The translations under genes were made by a program, and so were the position numbers. A DNA stretch of 64,000 nucleotides. It comes from Sporosarcina globispora. Lineage in GTDB: Bacteria; Bacillota; Bacilli; Bacillales; Cytobacillaceae. The DNA is taken from the NCBI RefSeq assembly GCF_001274725.1, contig NZ_LGUF01000007.1, forward strand, positions 2,899,710 through 2,963,709, written 5' to 3'. The notes beneath the pieces are model-generated. The model was not told the origin of the DNA and made no database searches. It saw only the letters and a program-made list of their open reading frames with translations. Position 1 is the stretch's first letter, and the number at the start of each line of letters is the position of its first letter. This document shows, piece by piece, positions 27,414 to 37,153 of this stretch.

Positions 27414-29865
27414 TGATGTTGAACTAGTTAAGATTGAAACAGAAGATTTTTCTCTCGTGGTGAAAGGAAAGCCTTATCATGATAGGTATGAAGGGTTAAA
27501 ACAGTATCGTGCAATGGATAGGCATGATGTCATGCAGTTTTCTTTTCATGGGGATATGGTAAATCGGGTATTAATTTATGATATTGAAACACAGCTGCTC
27601 CAGGAATCTACTCAATTATGGCCCATTTTTTTCGAAAATGGAGTTTATCAGTTAATTGTCATTCCTAAAACAAGCAGAGACTTATCCTTTTATCATGAGC
27701 ATCCTGGCTTGAGGCAATCAATATCCAGAGTGGAAATCCCAAATACCTATATGTTAATGGGAAACTTGCAGTTCCAGAATGAAGTGGGATTAACAACCTT
27801 TGAAATTAGAGACGGCAGTAAAAAGCTGTTAGAGGTAACTTTAGAGGTGTTTCCAGCAAAGCTTGATTACAAAAACGATTATAAAAAGCTTTTAGAAGAA
27901 GTAAACGACGAAATTTATAACCTTGCCTTCCATTTTATTCGGAAAACCTTTTTAGGGGCTAAAGTGAAGCTCGATGGCAAGCCATCAAGAAGTGAATTTT
28001 ACCGTTTAATCAGTAAGCATTTTGATCAGTTCATTCAGGCTGTTAACCGCATTGAACGGCAGCCTCATCATTTACTCCAAAAAAAGTATGAAAAAGTAAG
28101 GGGAGACCAATTAAGTAAATTAGACACTAGAAGCAGGGGCTATTTGCAAAAAAGACCTCATCTATTCACAGAGGCTACAAATGGCATCCATATAAATAAC
28201 AAAACATTGATGCCGACAGAAGGTCTCCGCGTCAAAAAGGAACTTACCTTTGATACATTAGAAAATCGATATGTAAAATGGATGATGCAGCGGGTAACTG
28301 ATAAGCTTTATGATTTACTGGAGACATTAAGAAATAGAAACTCCAGATGGGAAGTAGAACCTGATACAGATCTTTTAGACAAGATTATCGTAATGATTAA
28401 GCAATTGGAGGGTAAGCAAAAAAGTCCATTTTGGAAAGGGATAAAAAAACTAGATCGCTCTATTCTTAGTTTAGTTCTGCAGATGGCATCAGGCTATCGA
28501 GATGCTTTTCAAATTTATCTGACAGTGTCCAAGGGATTAATGCTTCAAGGAAAGCTTTATCAAATGTCTGTAAAAGATGTAGCAACACTATATGAATATT
28601 GGACATTCTTGAAGCTCGGACAAATCCTTGATAAAAAGTACCAGCTCGTTAGCCAGGACATTATCCAGGTAAACCGTGAAGGATTGTTTGTAAATCTTCA
28701 AACCAACCGATCTGCGACAAGAAAATATAAACACCCCTTTACCAATGAGGTAATTATTCTAACTTACCAAAAGTATGAAAGTGGTTTGCCAACAATTCCT
28801 CAAAAGCCAGATACGATGCTCAGCATAGCTAAAAAGGGGAAAAGCTTTACCTACAATTATGTATTTGATGCCAAGTATCGAATCGATTACGCCCAAGAAG
28901 GAAGTTATTATCAAAATCGTTATAAGTATCCTGGACCACTTGAAGATGATATAAACACTATGCACCGTTATCGAGATTCAATTGTTGCATACAATGAAGG
29001 GCCATATGAAAGAACCGCTTTTGGAGCATATGTACTTTTTCCATGGTTTAATGAAGAGCTTTACCAAACCCATCACTTCTATAAAAGCATCGATAAAGTT
29101 AATATCGGTGGGCTGCCATTTCTCCCTAATGCAACGGAAATAGTCGAAAGATTCGTGGAGAGGCTTATTGAAAAAAGCCCTGAGGAAATCCAACAGGAAG
29201 GAATTTTACCAAGGGGAACATTAGAAGAGTGGAATTCCAGTCTGGATGAAAAAGCTCTTGTCGGGCTTGTTAGAGATCGAGAAGAATATATTAGCTATAA
29301 ACAGACAGGCTGCTATCGTATTCCTATTGATAAACTTAAAACAGGGTGGCAAGAGACAAAGTACATAGCTCTTTATGTGAAGAATGGTGTATTAGAGTAT
29401 AATGGAGTAATTTGTTATGGCAGGGTTAAGGATATTAGGCTTGTGAAATCAGGATTAGATGAATATATGCAATTTGAAGTGGAGCATTGGATAAATTGTA
29501 ATCCAATCATTAAACCTGTTGGATATGGTATTGCCGAATATATGCAAACAACATTGAGTAATTTGAAAGAGTCTAAAGAGCTTCCAGAACTGTTTATGAA
29601 ATCGAAGGAAGAAAAAACGTTATGGAGAATGCTCAGAAGGGTTTCAGACAGAATATTCATTGAGCTAGACTCAGCAAATCTTGATATGGCTACTAAGGTT
29701 GAGGAATATAGGATTAATAATGTTTTGATAAAAATTAATAAAGATAATAGAGAAGTAAATCTCATAGGGAAAAGCCATCAAAAAACTATTTCTTTAGATA
29801 CATTACGAAAAAACCCGTCTTCCATTTTTAAAGACTTGATTGATCTGTTATACAGTGCTCAGTAA
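27385..29865 (+). CDS. McrC-like DUF2357 nuclease with C-terminal extension
   Basis: An 827-residue partner of the upstream McrB-like GTPase. The DUF2357/DUF524-type N-terminal and helical regions lead to a PD-(D/E)XK nuclease: D476 in KPDTMLS and D495-A-K497 in FDAKYRID. About 200 further residues follow (CYRIPIDKLKTGWQ; YIALYVKNGVLEYNGVI), resembling a second PUA-like module and longer than classical McrC. ATG 27385 is chosen because AGGAGG at 27369-27374 lies 10 bases upstream; a TTG at 27358 is also in frame. The gene overlaps the mcrB-like gene, so the pair is coupled. Catalytic residues look intact. Likely type IV-like restriction of modified DNA. Confidence 0.85.
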   Translation: MALHPSGSRDDVELVKIETEDFSLVVKGKPYHDRYEGLKQYRAMDRHDVMQFSFHGDMVNRVLIYDIETQLLQESTQLWPIFFENGVYQLIVIPKTSRDLSFYHEHPGLRQSISRVEIPNTYMLMGNLQFQNEVGLTTFEIRDGSKKLLEVTLEVFPAKLDYKNDYKKLLEEVNDEIYNLAFHFIRKTFLGAKVKLDGKPSRSEFYRLISKHFDQFIQAVNRIERQPHHLLQKKYEKVRGDQLSKLDTRSRGYLQKRPHLFTEATNGIHINNKTLMPTEGLRVKKELTFDTLENRYVKWMMQRVTDKLYDLLETLRNRNSRWEVEPDTDLLDKIIVMIKQLEGKQKSPFWKGIKKLDRSILSLVLQMASGYRDAFQIYLTVSKGLMLQGKLYQMSVKDVATLYEYWTFLKLGQILDKKYQLVSQDIIQVNREGLFVNLQTNRSATRKYKHPFTNEVIILTYQKYESGLPTIPQKPDTMLSIAKKGKSFTYNYVFDAKYRIDYAQEGSYYQNRYKYPGPLEDDINTMHRYRDSIVAYNEGPYERTAFGAYVLFPWFNEELYQTHHFYKSIDKVNIGGLPFLPNATEIVERFVERLIEKSPEEIQQEGILPRGTLEEWNSSLDEKALVGLVRDREEYISYKQTGCYRIPIDKLKTGWQETKYIALYVKNGVLEYNGVICYGRVKDIRLVKSGLDEYMQFEVEHWINCNPIIKPVGYGIAEYMQTTLSNLKESKELPELFMKSKEEKTLWRMLRRVSDRIFIELDSANLDMATKVEEYRINNVLIKINKDNREVNLIGKSHQKTISLDTLRKNPSSIFKDLIDLLYSAQ

Positions 29866-29907
29866 AAAAATCTATGCTGATGAATCATACAAAGGTGAGG
29901 ATGATAA

Positions 29908-30231
29908 ATGCCTACACACAACAAACTAGTTCGTGATCGAATCCCTGAAATCATTGCCGGAACAGGTAAAAAGTACTCAACAAGAATTCTTGACCAGTCA
30001 GAATTCATTAAGGAACTTAGGAAAAAGAGTTTCGAGGAACTGGAAGAGTATATGAATGCGAATAATCATGAAGAGGCACTTGAGGAATTGGCTGATTTGC
30101 TTGAAATTATACATGCACTTGCTGAGTCTCATAGTGCATCGATTGGGAAGGTGGAAGAGCTACGAAAGAATAAAGCTGTAAAACGCGGTAAATTTAAAGA
30201 GAAAATATTTTTAATCCAGGTCGATGATTGA
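29908..30231 (+). CDS. MazG-like nucleotide pyrophosphohydrolase
   Basis: The 107-residue all-helical protein starts HNKLVRDRIPEII, the classic opening of MazG-like/phosphoribosyl-ATP pyrophosphohydrolase-type enzymes. It has the metal-binding EE...E..D pattern in EALEELADLLEIIHAL. Such enzymes hydrolyse (d)NTPs or unusual nucleotides to monophosphates. It has its own AGGTGAGG site 42 bases after the McrC-like gene and lies between two McrBC-like operons. It could cleanse modified phage nucleotides or counter starvation alarmones; that link is inference. It may equally be an unrelated passenger gene. Confidence 0.85.
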   Translation: MPTHNKLVRDRIPEIIAGTGKKYSTRILDQSEFIKELRKKSFEELEEYMNANNHEEALEELADLLEIIHALAESHSASIGKVEELRKNKAVKRGKFKEKIFLIQVDD

Positions 30232-30473
30232 GCGGAATTGGAATGACAAGTGACCGTTTGATGGCAGCTTCCAGCATTGAGAACTGTAACTCCTCATAAT
30301 AGGAAAAATGAATGGGTTTAAACTAATGGAAGTCATAAGAACTCTGGAAAAGTTTGTAAAACTGATTATTGGCGGGAGTAACTAGTCTTTTTCCAAGACC
30401 AGGTTTTGTAAATTATACTCAAAAATAACAGGCTGTAATCACACAATAAAATGAAGACAAAGAAGGTGATAGT

Positions 30474-32702
30474 GTGTTAAACCTAGAATACTTCCAATCT
30501 CTATTTGCTCAGGAGAGCACAGAAATTCGCTGCAGACAGGTGCTGGACGAGGTATCTCCAGAACTAAATCGTTTGTTCGAGAGGTTTATAGAACAAACAG
30601 GTATTTCCCTTGGGAAGGAATATTATATTAGAAATTATGATATGACACTTTCAACAACTTACCATGATTCGCGAAATCCTACATATGCTGAAAAGAAAAA
30701 GAACTCTGATATCGGAAGAAAGTATTTTGTTGGTCTATATCGAAAAGTGGATGAGAAAGAGTATAACATATTCACCTTGGAACTAAATGGTTTAAGTAAG
30801 ATGATACTAATACACACTGAGTTAAGCATTCTTCCCTTCTGGGCATGGGTAAAGAATGACGAAATTAATAGAGTCTTAGAATCAATACCATCTCAATTTG
30901 AAATATTTACTGGATGGAAAGAAAAAGACATTATCCCCAAAAATGAACTAATTTCATTCGTTAAGGGATGCGTCAAGTCAAGAAAGCGCCCCTGGTTTCA
31001 AGTTGGTAGAAGCTTGCCGTTAGAGGGGCAAATTGATGAGCATACTGTGGTAAATCACTTATTTGAAGTGTGGGAATACTTAAGTTTATTTAGAACTTAC
31101 TTAAATGATGAAATAAATACATCCAAAAGAGCAAATGAAGCATTAAGGTCCTTGGCATCAGCTCGAAGCATAAAAGAGACTGAATTACTTGGTCGTGAAT
31201 ATAATCTTGAAATTACTTCACTAGAAGATTATAAATCAAATGGAAAAAGGCAGGCATTTCATCTTTATGATAGTGATCAACTTGTAACTAAAGGATTCCT
31301 TTATTACTTTGAGCATCATGAGAAATTTTCACCTTTCCAAACGATCATGGTTCAAATCGAAGGCCATAATCACATCTTTACAAATGTAAGAGAGATCTTG
31401 GGACACGGTACAAAGCAATGGTGGATTACAAAGTCATTCACCACCCACAACCTAGATAACCATAAAGTCATGTCAGAAGCGATGGGTTTATTAAACGAAC
31501 ACGGCATAGAAGCGAAAGGTAATGAATATAGGGTTGGCAGCTTTGATAATGAATCCCGTTTATTTATTGAAGGTAATGATCAGTTGAAGAAAAACTTTAT
31601 TGATGCTGCCTTATTGTTTGCCCATGCGAGCAGGAAGCTTGAATTGCCTTCAGAAGAACGAAGCGAGCCAATGGTGGATCAAGATACTGAGCCGGAATTA
31701 TCCGAAGATCTGGAACCTAATTTTAGGATTGAAGTAATATTCCAATCAATTTTTGATAGTCAGTTCACTTTTTCAAAAGGTATTATCCGAGACTTACATC
31801 TAAATCTCACAGCACTTGATGACAAGCATTTTGTTCTCTTAAGTGGTATATCTGGTACTGGAAAAACCCAGCTATGCAGGTTATACGCTAATGCAGTATA
31901 TGGGTTGGAATATGAAAGCGAAAACTCTTATTTTACCATTATCCCTGTAAGGCCGGATTGGACAGATGCAAGTGCTTTGTTTGGTTACTATAGCTCTTTC
32001 GAAAAAAGATATGTTAAGACTGAATTTCTAGAAGTTATCTTAAACGCGTTAAAAGAACGGGAAAAACCACATTTCATTTTACTGGATGAAATGAACCTTG
32101 CAAGAGTTGAGTACTATCTTAGTGATTATCTAAGTGCAGTTGAATCTAGGAAAGAGATTCCGCTACATCAGGATAATCTGATAACTGATATTCCCAAAAA
32201 GCTTCTTATTCCTCCTAATGTTTATCTTATGGGAACTATTAACGTTGATGAAACAACTCACACTATTTCAGATAAAGTACTCGATCGTGCGTTTGTAATG
32301 ACTTTATCAGATGTAGACTTTGAAACATTCTGGGATAAGGCGGATCAGGAATTGAAGATATTACTCGAGAGGGAATTTTTACTAATAAAGAAGCTGCATA
32401 ATATTTTATTAGAATTTGATTTACACTTTGGTTATCGTACTATGAATGAAATGCTTCAGAAACTATATGCAAACCTTCAATTTCCGGATGAATTCCAAAT
32501 GGATTCACTAGAAGCACTCGATCGAGTTATTTCTGAAAAAGTATTAACCAAAATCCGTGGGGACGAAAGAGTTTCAGATATGTTGGGGAAAATTGAAGAA
32601 TGGTTAAAGGAAAACTTATCTTCTTCATCTATCTCTCTGCAGCATGTAGAGCGAATGCAGAAGGAGTTGGAATACTATGGAGCAACTCAATTCTGGAGAT
32701 AG
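30474..32702 (+). CDS. Second McrB-like AAA+ GTPase
   Basis: The 742-residue AAA+ protein has a different N-terminal half from the one at 25 kb (no PUA-like signature; it includes LPFWAWVKNDEINRVLE and a DUF-like beta region). Its McrB-type C-terminus has Walker A GISGTGKT at 458-465, PVRPDWTDASALFGY, Walker B FILLDEMNLARVEYYLS and MGTINVDETTHTISDKVLDRA. The start is GTG 30474 with AGAAGGTGA upstream. It overlaps the next, McrC-like gene by 26 bases. Its distinct N-terminal region should confer a different DNA specificity from the first pair. Role by family: GTP-driven motor for a McrC nuclease. Confidence 0.85.
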   Translation: MLNLEYFQSLFAQESTEIRCRQVLDEVSPELNRLFERFIEQTGISLGKEYYIRNYDMTLSTTYHDSRNPTYAEKKKNSDIGRKYFVGLYRKVDEKEYNIFTLELNGLSKMILIHTELSILPFWAWVKNDEINRVLESIPSQFEIFTGWKEKDIIPKNELISFVKGCVKSRKRPWFQVGRSLPLEGQIDEHTVVNHLFEVWEYLSLFRTYLNDEINTSKRANEALRSLASARSIKETELLGREYNLEITSLEDYKSNGKRQAFHLYDSDQLVTKGFLYYFEHHEKFSPFQTIMVQIEGHNHIFTNVREILGHGTKQWWITKSFTTHNLDNHKVMSEAMGLLNEHGIEAKGNEYRVGSFDNESRLFIEGNDQLKKNFIDAALLFAHASRKLELPSEERSEPMVDQDTEPELSEDLEPNFRIEVIFQSIFDSQFTFSKGIIRDLHLNLTALDDKHFVLLSGISGTGKTQLCRLYANAVYGLEYESENSYFTIIPVRPDWTDASALFGYYSSFEKRYVKTEFLEVILNALKEREKPHFILLDEMNLARVEYYLSDYLSAVESRKEIPLHQDNLITDIPKKLLIPPNVYLMGTINVDETTHTISDKVLDRAFVMTLSDVDFETFWDKADQELKILLEREFLLIKKLHNILLEFDLHFGYRTMNEMLQKLYANLQFPDEFQMDSLEALDRVISEKVLTKIRGDERVSDMLGKIEEWLKENLSSSSISLQHVERMQKELEYYGATQFWR

Positions 32703-34149
32703 CTACGTGGAGTTATTTGACGTTGAGCAAGGCTGGGTTCCATTTATAGACGCTTATCTTAAAGAAGCAACTGAATATAATTTGCGATTTGACGGAAACC
32801 ATGTGGATGTTATGCTGCAAGGCATTCCTGTACCTTTTTATCAAAGTAATGGCAGACTTTATGCCACCATTATTACGCCATTTCAAAGTGGAATTATGAA
32901 GATTTCAATTAATAACCAGTATTACGAGACATATATTTATCCAGATGACCGAAAGCTTACGGAGGAACAGTACAACCTCATGCTAAACGATATACTGGAT
33001 GAAGCCAATGTTTGTTTTCAACTGTCAGGGCTGGAAAAGCATGTTAATGTATCAGAAAGAAGCCGCAACCTATCTTGGACTCAGTGGAGCTATATTGAAC
33101 GTTCATTTTTTTCATTGAGACAAATTTATTCGCGTATTCAAAAGCAGCCTTTCAGACAGATTGAAAAGCTGCCTATAATTATGAAAAGAGAAAAGATACA
33201 GCGTGTTGAGCAGTCAACAATGAACTGGGTGGACAAGAAAGGATATGGACAGAATATACCGATAAATATTGCAACAGTTAAAGCTTTTGAAACTATTAAT
33301 GTTTATGAAAATCAGGTACTAAAACAACAACTATCTGATTTTTATCAGATACTTAGGAAGTATGAAGCAATTAAAAACCTTAGGATCGCACAAAAGGCTA
33401 GTAAATTTAAAACTGTAATTCAGTTCTGGTTGAATAGTCCATTCTTAAAAAATATATCAGAAAATCAGGGCAACTATAAAATCACCCAGAAATTTCGTAA
33501 GCATCCCGTTTACCGGCTTTGGTATAAATGGTTTGACAGCCTATATAAACATAACCGAAAAGGTATTGGGTTTGATTATCCAATAGCATTAAGGGACACT
33601 TATAACCTTTATGAGATTTGGTGCTACATGAAGGTTGTGAAGGTTTTAAGGGAATTAGGATATATAAAGCATTTGAGCGGTTTATTTAAATCTACCTCGG
33701 ATGGTCTTGTTCTAAATCTATCGGAAAACCATGAAAGCAGAATCCAACTTTCCGGTAATTGCTCTCTTTACTTTCAGCGTACTTATCAATTCAATTCAAA
33801 GTCTTTTCATACGTATACGCAAAGAATGATACCTGATATTGCGCTAGAGACTGAAAATGAGATTATAATTTTCGATCCTAAGTATCGTGTACCAGAAAAC
33901 CTGGGTACCGCACTTGGAGAAATGCACAAATATAAAGATGGAATTATCCACAGAGAAACAGGAAGAAGAGCCGTAAGGGAAGTGTTTATCCTTACCCCGA
34001 CAAAAGTTGAACAAGCAGATAATCTAAGGTATTTCCGAGAGGATTTTTATAAAAGATACAATATGGGGGCAATACAATTGTTGCCTGGGAATAATGATGA
34101 TGAATTTATTAAGAGGGTAAGGGATATTCTGCAAGATGTAATAGAATAA
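32677..34149 (+). CDS. Second McrC-like DUF2357 nuclease
   Basis: The 490-residue partner of the preceding McrB-like protein has a helical N-terminal region and a PD-(D/E)XK nuclease: D387 in MIPDIALE and D400-P-K402 in IIFDPKYRV. It lacks the ~200-residue C-terminal extension of the first McrC-like protein. ATG 32677 has AAGGAG about 10 bases upstream, inside the mcrB-like gene. Family knowledge: McrC stimulates McrB GTPase and supplies the cutting site. Active-site residues look intact. A perfect terminator follows. Confidence 0.85.
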   Translation: MEQLNSGDSYVELFDVEQGWVPFIDAYLKEATEYNLRFDGNHVDVMLQGIPVPFYQSNGRLYATIITPFQSGIMKISINNQYYETYIYPDDRKLTEEQYNLMLNDILDEANVCFQLSGLEKHVNVSERSRNLSWTQWSYIERSFFSLRQIYSRIQKQPFRQIEKLPIIMKREKIQRVEQSTMNWVDKKGYGQNIPINIATVKAFETINVYENQVLKQQLSDFYQILRKYEAIKNLRIAQKASKFKTVIQFWLNSPFLKNISENQGNYKITQKFRKHPVYRLWYKWFDSLYKHNRKGIGFDYPIALRDTYNLYEIWCYMKVVKVLRELGYIKHLSGLFKSTSDGLVLNLSENHESRIQLSGNCSLYFQRTYQFNSKSFHTYTQRMIPDIALETENEIIIFDPKYRVPENLGTALGEMHKYKDGIIHRETGRRAVREVFILTPTKVEQADNLRYFREDFYKRYNMGAIQLLPGNNDDEFIKRVRDILQDVIE

Positions 34150-34160
34150 GATCTGATGCG

Positions 34161-34197
34161 TGTCCTCCAGATATTTTGACTGGAGGACAGTATTTTT
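34161..34197 (+). terminator. Terminator closing the defence island
   Basis: A perfect 10-bp stem (TGTCCTCCAG 34161-34170 with CTGGAGGACA 34180-34189) is followed by GTATTTTT. Confidence 0.85.
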
Positions 34198-34204
34198 AAA
34201 AAAC

Positions 34205-34635
34205 ATCAATTTATTAAATACTTTCTTGCTCTAACTTCTCCATGTACTCCTGCCTGAATTCCGAAAGTGCTTTACCGCTTTCTTTATGAATGGCAAATAC
34301 ATAGGTTTGAATACTGGACCATCCTTATAATTCTTTCAGCCATTTTTGCAGAGATATTTCTTGGCCGCATGCTAAAACATTTTCATTTCCTAATAATGAA
34401 CCTTCATCTGGGTAATAGATGGTGACAAAACACATGAGATTAAGGAGTATCCTATTCCCAAAGGGCTTAGTGCAACTTTATTTCCTCATCAGATTGAGAA
34501 AAATGATTTGATCAGCCAATATGACTTGACTTTTGCATTATGTTCTTTAAATATATCCAAAATAAGCGGTGTGACCTGAGTGCCTGTCCCATCATCAAAG
34601 GTAAGGGTAATATACTTCCCGTTAGGGTTCAGCAG
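34205..34635 (-). pseudogene. Decayed polysaccharide deacetylase-like and other gene fragments
   Basis: On the minus strand about 34,515-34,632 translates to NPNGKYITLTFDDGTGTQV and onward (LILDIFKEHNAKVK). This is the TFDDG metal-site motif of NodB-type polysaccharide deacetylases, without a start or a downstream domain. Further left on the same strand, 34,205-34,430 gives coding-like pieces in shifted frames (PDEGSLLGNENVLACGQEI; QTYVFAIHKESGKALSEFRQ). These may be the rest of the same gene or of another. Stops and frameshifts show it is not functional. Confidence 0.55.
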
Positions 34636-34639
34636 AGTT

Positions 34640-35172
34640 ATATGGAGAGTTATCCGGATGATAAATAATAATTACCCCTGGAATTAACCACAAATACATA
34701 TGAAAAAATTTTAATGTTTGGATGCTGTCCAAAAATTGTCTAAAAGCTGTTAGAACGTATACATACTAATGATTTAAAGAACATATCTATAAATGCTTTA
34801 TAAAAACAAATACAGAAATCAGGTCCTAAGTATTATGAAGTCGAACGAAGAATATCCATTCTTTTTCCCTATAAATTACCAATTATCCTCCGATAACCCC
34901 ATTGACCACCCATCCCTTAATGAATATCATAAAATTATTAAAGGGATAATTTTACACAATTTCAAATATTATCAATTATCAACCATACCTCGAAGAAAAA
35001 TTCCTGGAATTTTTATCCTAAGTGCTATTAGGTAAAGCATTGGTATATAGTCAGTTAAATCTGAAGTAAAAAATCTACTCTAAAAGTTATTGCAAACAAT
35101 GCTTTAGTCTTCTTATCCAATACATCTCTGCAATATTTCCATATTAATAAAATTATATTTTAAATATTAAAT
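34640..35172. other. Intergenic region without convincing genes
   Basis: An open frame at 34793-35035 (+) has no ribosome binding site and no protein-like character. Nothing else is visible in this AT-rich stretch, which separates the defence island from the secretion locus. Confidence 0.4.
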
Positions 35173-35203
35173 TTGAAAAACTAGGAATTTGTTTTATTAT
35201 AAT
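35173..35203 (+). promoter_or_regulatory. Putative promoter of the type VII secretion cluster
   Basis: TTGAAA (35173-35178) and TATAAT (35198-35203) with a 19-base spacer lie about 120 bases before the first gene. GGGGGGG (35266-35272) and a small hairpin (CTATTC/GAATAG, 35286-35304) lie between promoter and start. Confidence 0.45.
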
Positions 35204-35320
35204 CAGAATTTTTTAATGCAAGAATCTAAAACAATTAGAAAGTAGGAAGAATCCAGATTAATAAAGGGGGGGTAGAAGGCACTTCTATTCGATTCAAATG
35301 AATAGAGATGCTTTATTTGT

Positions 35321-36487
35321 ATGGATATTATTGACAGAATAAAATACGATGGTCCGGCTTTCGACGGGCAATGGCTTATCTATAAATATCCTTCTGATGA
35401 ATTTGTTCTGGGTTCTCAGTTAATTGTGAATCAAAGTCAAGAAGCTCTTTTCTTTAAAGGAGGAAAAGCTCTCGATCTTTTTGGCCCTGGAACCCATACT
35501 CTGACAACCGGTAACCTGCCTATTTTAAAGAGATTAGTTAACATTCCATTCGGAGGCAAGACACCTTTTAGTGCGGAAATCTATTATGTAAATACTACCT
35601 CACGGCTGGATAATAAATGGGGAACTTCTGTGCCTTTTCAAGTAACAGATCCTAAATACAATATCATCATGGCAGTAAGGGCGTTTGGACAATATGGTAT
35701 TACCATTTCAGATGCCAGACTATTTATTACAAAAATTGTCGGAGCTGTTAATAGTGATCATATTTCGAATCATGATGATGTAAGGAAATACTTTAATAGC
35801 TTAATTAACACAAAAATTAAAGAGGTTGTATCTTCTTATATCATACATATGAAAATTTCTCTGCTGGAGATCACTACTTATCTGGGGGAGTTATCTGAGG
35901 TTTGTCATTCAGCTATCAAAGATGAGTTTAATCGATTTGGTATTGATCTCCACAACTTCTATATTGAATCAGTTAATTTCCCTAATAATAATATTGATAA
36001 GCTGAAGGAAGCGTTAGAGCGAAAATCGGAACTGACTGTTTTAGGAGAAGATTACTATCGCCAGCGTTCATTTGATGTGCTTGAAAAATTAGCGGAAAAT
36101 GAAGCTGCTGGCAGTGCGGCAAATGCTGGCATTGGATTGGGGATGGGGCTTGGAGCAGGAACGGTGGCAGGGAGCGCATTCGCTGATCTGGCAAGAAATT
36201 TACAAGTAGCCCCTGATGCTCCTTCAGTGTCTAGAAGAGAGGCTCCAAATAGCATTGTCTGCAATAAGTGTAGCCACAAAAATGCACCAGACTCCAAATT
36301 TTGTGGAAACTGTGGTGATCAATTTGATCATTCAATGAAGTGTCACAATTGTCATGAAGAGCTGCTCGCCGGCTCCAAATTTTGCGGCCAATGCGGTCAA
36401 CCACAGGGCATTAAGAAATGCAGTCGCTGCGGGCATTCGAATAAACCAAATAATCTTTTCTGTGAAGAATGTGGAACAAAATGTTAA
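35321..36487 (+). CDS. SPFH-domain protein with C-terminal zinc ribbons (YdjI-like)
   Basis: The 388-residue protein resembles B. subtilis YdjI. An SPFH/band-7-like region occupies residues ~1-240 (VLGSQLIVNQSQEALFFKGG; GPGTHTLTTGNLPILK). A short Ala/Gly-rich hydrophobic stretch (~265-290) follows, then three CxxC...CxxC zinc-ribbon repeats in the last ~75 residues. YdjI-type proteins scaffold membrane-stress proteins; here the gene leads the secretion cluster, so it may organise membrane microdomains for the machinery (inference). ATG 35321 lacks a close ribosome binding site; the only strong G-tract is about 50 bases upstream beyond a hairpin, suggesting controlled translation or a misjudged start. 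Confidence 0.8.
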   Translation: MDIIDRIKYDGPAFDGQWLIYKYPSDEFVLGSQLIVNQSQEALFFKGGKALDLFGPGTHTLTTGNLPILKRLVNIPFGGKTPFSAEIYYVNTTSRLDNKWGTSVPFQVTDPKYNIIMAVRAFGQYGITISDARLFITKIVGAVNSDHISNHDDVRKYFNSLINTKIKEVVSSYIIHMKISLLEITTYLGELSEVCHSAIKDEFNRFGIDLHNFYIESVNFPNNNIDKLKEALERKSELTVLGEDYYRQRSFDVLEKLAENEAAGSAANAGIGLGMGLGAGTVAGSAFADLARNLQVAPDAPSVSRREAPNSIVCNKCSHKNAPDSKFCGNCGDQFDHSMKCHNCHEELLAGSKFCGQCGQPQGIKKCSRCGHSNKPNNLFCEECGTKC

Positions 36488-36502
36488 CAGGAGTTGGGTA
36501 AA

Positions 36503-37093
36503 TTGATCAATGATGCTATTGCCATGATTGCTGAGTGTCCTCAATGTGGCGCTCCGGTTAAGCTAAACAGCAATGTTTGTGAATTTTGCGGTTCAGAATA
36601 TTTGATTCAAACCTTAAAGGGTTTAAATGGTTTTGATAAAAAGGGAATTGACAAGTACATAGCAAATTATCGAAAACTATCTGCTGGAGATTATGCTAAC
36701 CCTGAAATTAACTCAGCCATTGGCATCTGTTATTTGAAGCTGGGACTTTATGATTTTGCTTATAAATACTTTGAAAAAGCAATGGAAGACATGATAGAAA
36801 ACAGTGATTTATATTTTTACAGCGCTGTTTGCGTATTAAAAGGCAAACGCCCCTTCCTGGTTCCATTGACATTTATTAGAAAGGCAGAGGACTTTCTTGA
36901 TGCGGCCAAAAACTTGAACTCAAGTGATGGAAAATATGCTTATGCCCATGCTTTGATTAAATATGATTATTACTATAAAAAAAGACTGAATACGGACCCT
37001 AACTTCCAAGAGCTCCTGAATGAAGCAGAACATTGTGGCATTAGCCAGGATGATAAGCAATTAGTTGAGAATTTATTGAAGTTATCATTCTAG
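36503..37093 (+). CDS. Zinc-ribbon, TPR-like protein
   Basis: The ~196-residue protein has an N-terminal zinc ribbon (CPQCGAPVK...CEFCGSEY) followed by helical sequence with TPR-like character (AIGICYLKLGLYDFAYKYFEKAM). TTG 36503 is preferred: AGGAG at 36489-36493 is 9 bases upstream, whereas the in-frame TTG 36494 abuts it. It sits 15 bases after the SPFH/zinc-ribbon gene and shares its zinc-ribbon theme, so the two products probably act together. No enzyme motif is seen. Confidence 0.75.
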   Translation: MINDAIAMIAECPQCGAPVKLNSNVCEFCGSEYLIQTLKGLNGFDKKGIDKYIANYRKLSAGDYANPEINSAIGICYLKLGLYDFAYKYFEKAMEDMIENSDLYFYSAVCVLKGKRPFLVPLTFIRKAEDFLDAAKNLNSSDGKYAYAHALIKYDYYYKKRLNTDPNFQELLNEAEHCGISQDDKQLVENLLKLSF

Positions 37094-37153
37094 CATTAAC
37101 AGCGGTTTAGGCTGTTAATCATATATTACAATTTTTTAAGGAGGAATTTGTTT

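Noticed and set aside
30308..30385. 25-codon frame MNGFKLMEVIRTLEKF... between the MazG-like and McrB-like genes
   Set aside because: Too short to judge, only a weak AGGAAAA upstream; kept out of the feature list.
34793..35035. 80-codon open frame before the secretion cluster
   Set aside because: No ribosome binding site, composition typical of AT-rich non-coding DNA, no family resemblance.
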